9,297 bases of DNA, taken from positions 1 through 9,297 of the forward strand of contig JBGSQC010000131.1 in NCBI GenBank assembly GCA_041738295.1. Direction: 5' to 3'. A program made the translations under genes and the position numbers. The notes below the pieces were generated by a model that saw only the letters and a list, made by a program, of their open reading frames with translations, made no database searches and had not been told where the DNA came from. The DNA comes from Zhengella sp041738295 (lineage in GTDB: Bacteria; Pseudomonadota; Alphaproteobacteria; Rhizobiales; Rhizobiaceae). Shown here one piece after another: positions 6,112-9,297 of this stretch (position 1 is the first letter of the stretch; every line of letters starts with the position of its first letter).

Positions 6112-6906
6112 TCATGGAGGCGGTTGCGGCACACGCGTTCGATAGAGCGCCAGATCCTGGCAGTCTTTCAGGATGAGATCAGCCTCGTTGCGGGGTTTGG
6201 TGATGTGACCGGGCGGGCGGCCCGGACGCATCGGCCCCAGCGGCAAGGGGTTGCGGGTGCTGCCCGGCGGGATGCCTTTTGCTTCCTTCTGCGCCACCGC
6301 CTTTTGCCTCGCAGCCATGATGCGTTTCAGGCGGCGAGCCTGGGCAGGAAGCGTGTTGAGCGCGTGGTGAAGGGCGGCGATGCGGCAGTGGAGAGCGCCA
6401 CTCTCCCCCCTTGCGGGGGAGATGTCGCCGAAGGCGACAGAGGGGGGCGCCTTGGCGCTGACCTTACCCCCCTCTGTCTGCTGCGCAGACATCTCCCCCG
6501 CAAGGGGGGAGAGTGGAGCTGCACCATTGTCTTCGCCAAACACTCTCACCCGCGGAACAGCCTTCCGACCAATGCTAAACGCGCGCGGCACCATCACCCA
6601 TGGCGTGTCAAACAGCCGGAAGGCGGGCGCGCGCGGACCTTGGGTCTTGGCAAAACCGGAGAAATCCGGCAAAGGCCTGGCGGACTTCGCCGCATCCCCG
6701 TATTGACGGGCGGCCCGCTCCTTCAGCCCCGCCGCGACGATGACAATCAACCGCCGCGCAGCGGATTCGGCAGGGCGCAAAAGGCGCAGGATGGCCAGTG
6801 TGAGCAGGCGGGAGACAAAGGGCGCTTCACCCGCCATCATCCACATCCGCTCCACCACAGTCAGCAGTGCGGCTTTCTGCCGGGATATGACGATGCTCCA
6901 GTCCAT
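6112..6906 (-). CDS. Hypothetical protein with an internal repeat-encoded segment
   Basis: This is a 264-aa basic protein of unknown function. The ATG at 6906 has GGAGA six bases upstream. The N-terminal 65 residues are hydrophobic and amphipathic (residues 31-44 VSRLLTLAILRLLR; 52-60 RLIVIVAAG), possibly membrane-associated. A proline-rich middle follows. Residues 131-170 are encoded by the 119-bp paired repeat at 6398-6516. The C-terminal third has an arginine/lysine-rich helix (LKRIMAARQKAVAQKEAK) and a motif with PLRPG-like wording: PLGPMRPGRPPGHITKPRNEA followed by LILKDCQDLA. I recall this C-terminal pattern from uncharacterised rhizobial proteins but cannot name a family. The opposite strand also holds a long ORF, but only this frame has family-like motifs with a good start. 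It is downstream of ilvD but beyond ilvD's terminator, so it probably has its own promoter. Confidence 0.68.
   Translation of the reverse strand: MDWSIVISRQKAALLTVVERMWMMAGEAPFVSRLLTLAILRLLRPAESAARRLIVIVAAGLKERAARQYGDAAKSARPLPDFSGFAKTQGPRAPAFRLFDTPWVMVPRAFSIGRKAVPRVRVFGEDNGAAPLSPLAGEMSAQQTEGGKVSAKAPPSVAFGDISPARGESGALHCRIAALHHALNTLPAQARRLKRIMAARQKAVAQKEAKGIPPGSTRNPLPLGPMRPGRPPGHITKPRNEADLILKDCQDLALYRTRVPQPPP
6398..6516. repeat. Paired palindromic element inserted in a coding frame
   Basis: Two 50-bp units face each other (6398-6447 and 6467-6516) across a 19-base spacer. They are reverse complements at 45 of 50 positions. All five differences fall in the nine-base tip of an inner hairpin: GTC-GCC-GAA-GGC-GAC in one unit and GTC-TGC-GCA-GCA-GAC in the other, so both tips still pair perfectly. 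Each unit also holds a C-run/G-run hairpin (CTCCCCC, loop CTTGC, GGGGGAG). The element lies inside the hypothetical gene and stays open in its frame. The same peptide wording (PLSPLAGEM, TEGG, DISPARGE) is readable on both strands. Confidence 0.93.
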
Positions 6907-7048
6907 GGCCGGTCTCCGCAAAGGAAACCGGCATTCTAGGAGGAGGATGCGGGAGTGTGGACAAGCCAGTTCTTACCAAGACTTGGGTGAGGCAGGCGCA
7001 ACCTTGTGAAGACCCGAAAGCGGGTGGTCCCCAAATTGGCTACCCAAC

Positions 7049-7076
7049 AAAAAAGGGCGGCCCGACCGGACCGCCC
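7049..7076 (-). terminator. Rho-independent terminator of ilvD
   Basis: On the minus strand GGGCGGTCC (7076-7068) pairs with GGGCCGCCC (7063-7055), one pair being a U-G wobble, around a four-base loop. Six T follow (7054-7049). It begins 28 bases after the ilvD stop. Confidence 0.92.
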
Positions 7077-7104
7077 TCGCCTGCCGGAGCAAACCGGAAA
7101 GCTT

Positions 7105-8937
7105 TTAGTCCACCACGCGCACGGCACCCTTGGAGGCCGAAGTCGTGAGCGCAGCATAGGCTTTCAGCGCCGTGGTAATCTTGCGCTTGCGCGGCAATTC
7201 CGGCTTCCAGCCCTTGGCGTCCTGCTCGGCGCGGCGGCGTGCCAGTTCCTCATCAGAAACAGCCAGATGAATGGTGCGGTTCGGGATGTCGATCTCGATC
7301 CGGTCGCCCTCGCGCACCAGCCCGATGGTGCCGCCCTCGGCAGCTTCCGGCGATGCATGGCCGATGGAAAGGCCCGACGTGCCGCCGGAGAAGCGGCCAT
7401 CGGTCAGCAGCGCGCAGGCCTTGCCGAGGCCCTTGGACTTCAAATAGCTCGTCGGATAGAGCATTTCCTGCATGCCGGGGCCGCCCTTGGGGCCCTCGTA
7501 GCGGATGACGACCACGTCGCCGGCCTTGATCTCGTTCGACAGGATGGCCTTGACCGAGGCGTCCTGGCTTTCAAACACGCGGGCCGGGCCGGAGAATTTC
7601 AGGATCGAATCGTCCACGCCCGCCGTCTTCACAATGCAACCGTCGAGCGCGATGTTGCCGGACAGCACGGCCAGCCCGCCATCCTGGCTGTAGGCATGTT
7701 CCTTGGCGCGGATCACGCCGGACTTGCGGTCCATGTCGAGATCGGCATAGCGGCGCGACTGCGAGAAGGCCTGCTCGGTGCGCACGCCGCCTGGTGCCGC
7801 GGAGAAGAACTCACGCACATTGTTGGCCTTGGTGCGCATGATGTCCCAATGCTCCAGTGCATCGGCCATCGTGGCCGAATGGACAGTCGGCCGCGAGGTG
7901 TCGATCAGGCCGGCGCGGTCGAGTTCGCCCAGAATGCCCATGATGCCGCCGGCCCGATGCACGTCTTCCATGTGCACGGTCTGCAGCGCGGGCGCCACCT
8001 TGCACAGCACCGGAACCTTGCGCGACAGCTTGTCGATGTCTTCCATGGTGAAGTTGACCTCGCCCTCATGGGCGGCGGCCAGAAGGTGCAGAACCGTGTT
8101 GGTGGAGCCGCCCATGGCGATGTCCAGCGTCATGGCATTGGCAAAGGCCTGCCAATTGGCAATCGTGCGCGGCAGCACGCTTTCATCATCCTGTTCGTAC
8201 CAGCGGCGCGCCAGATCGACGATCAGATGACCGGCCTCGATGAAGAGGCGCTTGCGGTCCGAATGGGTAGCAAGCGTCGAGCCATTGCCGGGCAGCGCCA
8301 GGCCCAGCGCCTCGGTCAGGCAGTTCATCGAATTGGCAGTGAACATGCCGGAGCAGGAGCCGCAGGTCGGGCAGGCTGCTTCCTCGATGGCCTGTACCTG
8401 CGCGTCGGAAATCTTGTCATCGGCGGCTGCCACCATGGCGTCCACCAGGTCGAGCGCCAGCTCCTTGCCTTCCCACACCACCTTGCCGGCTTCCATCGGG
8501 CCGCCGGACACGAAGACGCAAGGGATGTTGAGGCGAAGGGCTGCCATCAGCATGCCGGGCGTGATCTTGTCGCAGTTGGAGATGCAGACCATGGCATCGG
8601 CGCAATGCGCATTGACCATGTATTCCACGCTGTCGGCGATGATCTCGCGGCTCGGCAGCGAATAGAGCATGCCGTCATGGCCCATGGCGATGCCGTCATC
8701 GACCGCAATGGTGTTGAATTCCTTGGCGATGCCGCCGGCGCTCTCGATCTCGCGCGCCACCATCTGGCCCAGATCCTTCAGGTGCACATGGCCCGGCACG
8801 AACTGGGTGAAGGAATTGACGACCGCGATGATCGGCTTGCCGAAATCGGACTCCCGCACGCCGGTGGCGCGCCACAGGCCGCGGGCGCCGGCCATGTTGC
8901 GGCCATGGGTGGTGGTGCGGGAACGATAAGCAGGCAT
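7105..8937 (-). CDS. ilvD: Dihydroxy-acid dehydratase
   Basis: IlvD dehydrates 2,3-dihydroxy-isovalerate and 2,3-dihydroxy-3-methylvalerate to the keto acids that precede valine, leucine and isoleucine. It is a cytoplasmic Fe-S and Mg enzyme. The 610-aa product aligns by eye with the E. coli-type enzyme over its whole length: YRSRTTTHGRNMAGARGLWR (4-23), AVDDGIAMGH (78-87, Mg ligand Asp81), CISNCDKITPGM (118-129, cluster ligand Cys122 and carbamylated Lys124), CPTCGSCSGMF (189-199, cluster ligand Cys195), GGSTNTVLHLLA, and GRFSGGTSGLSIGH near the C-terminus. Position 49 is Gly in VPGHVHL rather than the extra Cys of the [2Fe-2S] group, which suggests the E. coli-like [4Fe-4S] type. The ATG at 8937 has AAAGGG seven bases upstream. 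It stands alone, with its own terminator; no leader peptide or attenuator is visible in the 102 bases upstream. Confidence 0.99.
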   Translation of the reverse strand: MPAYRSRTTTHGRNMAGARGLWRATGVRESDFGKPIIAVVNSFTQFVPGHVHLKDLGQMVAREIESAGGIAKEFNTIAVDDGIAMGHDGMLYSLPSREIIADSVEYMVNAHCADAMVCISNCDKITPGMLMAALRLNIPCVFVSGGPMEAGKVVWEGKELALDLVDAMVAAADDKISDAQVQAIEEAACPTCGSCSGMFTANSMNCLTEALGLALPGNGSTLATHSDRKRLFIEAGHLIVDLARRWYEQDDESVLPRTIANWQAFANAMTLDIAMGGSTNTVLHLLAAAHEGEVNFTMEDIDKLSRKVPVLCKVAPALQTVHMEDVHRAGGIMGILGELDRAGLIDTSRPTVHSATMADALEHWDIMRTKANNVREFFSAAPGGVRTEQAFSQSRRYADLDMDRKSGVIRAKEHAYSQDGGLAVLSGNIALDGCIVKTAGVDDSILKFSGPARVFESQDASVKAILSNEIKAGDVVVIRYEGPKGGPGMQEMLYPTSYLKSKGLGKACALLTDGRFSGGTSGLSIGHASPEAAEGGTIGLVREGDRIEIDIPNRTIHLAVSDEELARRRAEQDAKGWKPELPRKRKITTALKAYAALTTSASKGAVRVVD

Positions 8938-9039
8938 GATGAAACCCTTTTGTTCTGTCAGGCAGGCGTTTTGACGCTTCGGGCGGCCAAATTCAACCGG
9001 AATCGCTTTCAGCGCCAGTCAAATCACCGTGGGGCGATA

Positions 9040-9297
9040 TCATCCGGTAACACGCGCACCCGCCGGGATTGTGGCCGGTGCGGCATTGAGCTTTTCGATG
9101 GCAAAGCCGGCGGCCGCCTTGTAGCCCGCCATGAAGGCGGTGCGCTCGGCAGCCGGGATCACGTCGTCGATATTGGCGAACTCCCCGCCACAGCGCTCGT
9201 CCACGAGGTTCAGCAGGCCGAACGGCCCGGCGCCGCGATTGCGAAGGATCAGCTCGTTGACGCTTGGGCGCAGGCGCTCGTCATAGGCGGCAAGGGC
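9040..9297 (-). CDS. Flavin-dependent oxidoreductase / FAD monooxygenase, C-terminal part (partial)
   Basis: Only the last 85 codons are inside the window; the rest lies beyond the right edge. The frame reads ALAAYDERLRPSVNELILRN, then RGAGPFGLLNLVDERCGG and ends with PATIPAGARVTG before TGA. The pattern of a helix with 'YDE-RRP-N-ILRNR' is the C-terminal tail of UbiH/PhzS-type FAD monooxygenases, which hydroxylate aromatic or similar substrates; the VDERCGG stretch resembles a subgroup usually annotated simply as flavin-dependent oxidoreductase. The FAD-binding GxGxxG and GD motifs would lie upstream and are not seen, so the substrate is unknown. The stop lies 102 bases before ilvD on the same strand. 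Those bases hold a TTGACT at 9017-9022 but no good matching -10 box, so co-transcription with ilvD cannot be judged. Confidence 0.72.
   Translation of the reverse strand, partial: ALAAYDERLRPSVNELILRNRGAGPFGLLNLVDERCGGEFANIDDVIPAAERTAFMAGYKAAAGFAIEKLNAAPATIPAGARVTG

Noticed and set aside
6398..6516. The inverted repeats as insertion-sequence ends or a CRISPR array
   Set aside because: The spacer between arms is only 19 bases with no transposase gene, and there are only two inverted units rather than regularly spaced direct repeats.
6022..6939. A 305-codon plus-strand open frame opposite the hypothetical gene
   Set aside because: Its translation is Arg/His/Pro-rich with no coherent domain. 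The minus-strand frame has a better start and a family-like C-terminal motif. Since the minus gene is itself uncharacterised, this rejection is less certain than the others.
9017..9022. TTGACT as the -35 box of an ilvD promoter
   Set aside because: No acceptable -10 hexamer lies 16-18 bases downstream on the minus strand, so a promoter is not annotated.
1..9297. tRNA, rRNA, riboswitch, prophage, toxin-antitoxin or defence genes
   Set aside because: Read through on both strands; no tRNA-like cloverleaf, no conserved riboswitch core and no such protein families were seen.

Overview
This GC-rich window reads as a core-metabolism chromosomal segment of an alphaproteobacterium. It most likely comes from the Hyphomicrobiales (Rhizobiales), near Mesorhizobium and other Phyllobacteriaceae. 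Three things point there: the order kdsA - eno - ftsB/divIC-like - pdhA - pdhB, a lipoyl domain at the N-terminus of the pdhB product, and palindromic repeats of the kind scattered through rhizobial genomes. The genus is inferred from remembered family patterns, not from a search. Almost every gene lies on the minus strand, so transcription runs from high to low coordinates.

Layout in transcription order, right to left. A flavin-dependent oxidoreductase enters at the right edge as its last 85 codons (9040-9297). ilvD, dihydroxy-acid dehydratase of branched-chain amino-acid synthesis, follows at 7105-8937 and ends at a strong intrinsic terminator. Next is an unrecognised 264-aa protein gene (6112-6906), whose coding sequence carries a 119-bp paired palindromic element in an open frame. 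A 307-bp gap holds a second, unrelated inverted-repeat pair. A VOC/glyoxalase-like gene (4923-5804) is then separated by one base from kdsA (4082-4921), the Kdo-8-phosphate synthase of lipopolysaccharide assembly. A 43-codon hydrophobic ORF is the only plus-strand gene candidate (3893-4024) and converges on kdsA. eno (2391-3665) ends at its own terminator. An FtsB/DivIC-type septum protein gene (1915-2244) is followed by a 180-bp leader and the pdh operon: pdhA, a small membrane ORF split by an in-frame amber codon, and the start of pdhB, cut by the left edge.

Functionally, enolase and the pyruvate dehydrogenase E1 subunits carry carbon from 2-phosphoglycerate towards acetyl-CoA. KdsA draws on the phosphoenolpyruvate that enolase makes, and IlvD draws on pyruvate-derived keto-acid precursors. 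No phage, transposase, CRISPR array, RNA gene or defence system is visible. The items most worth a second look are the paired repeat that is translated inside a gene, the amber-interrupted ORF in the pdh operon, and the small plus-strand ORF between eno and kdsA.
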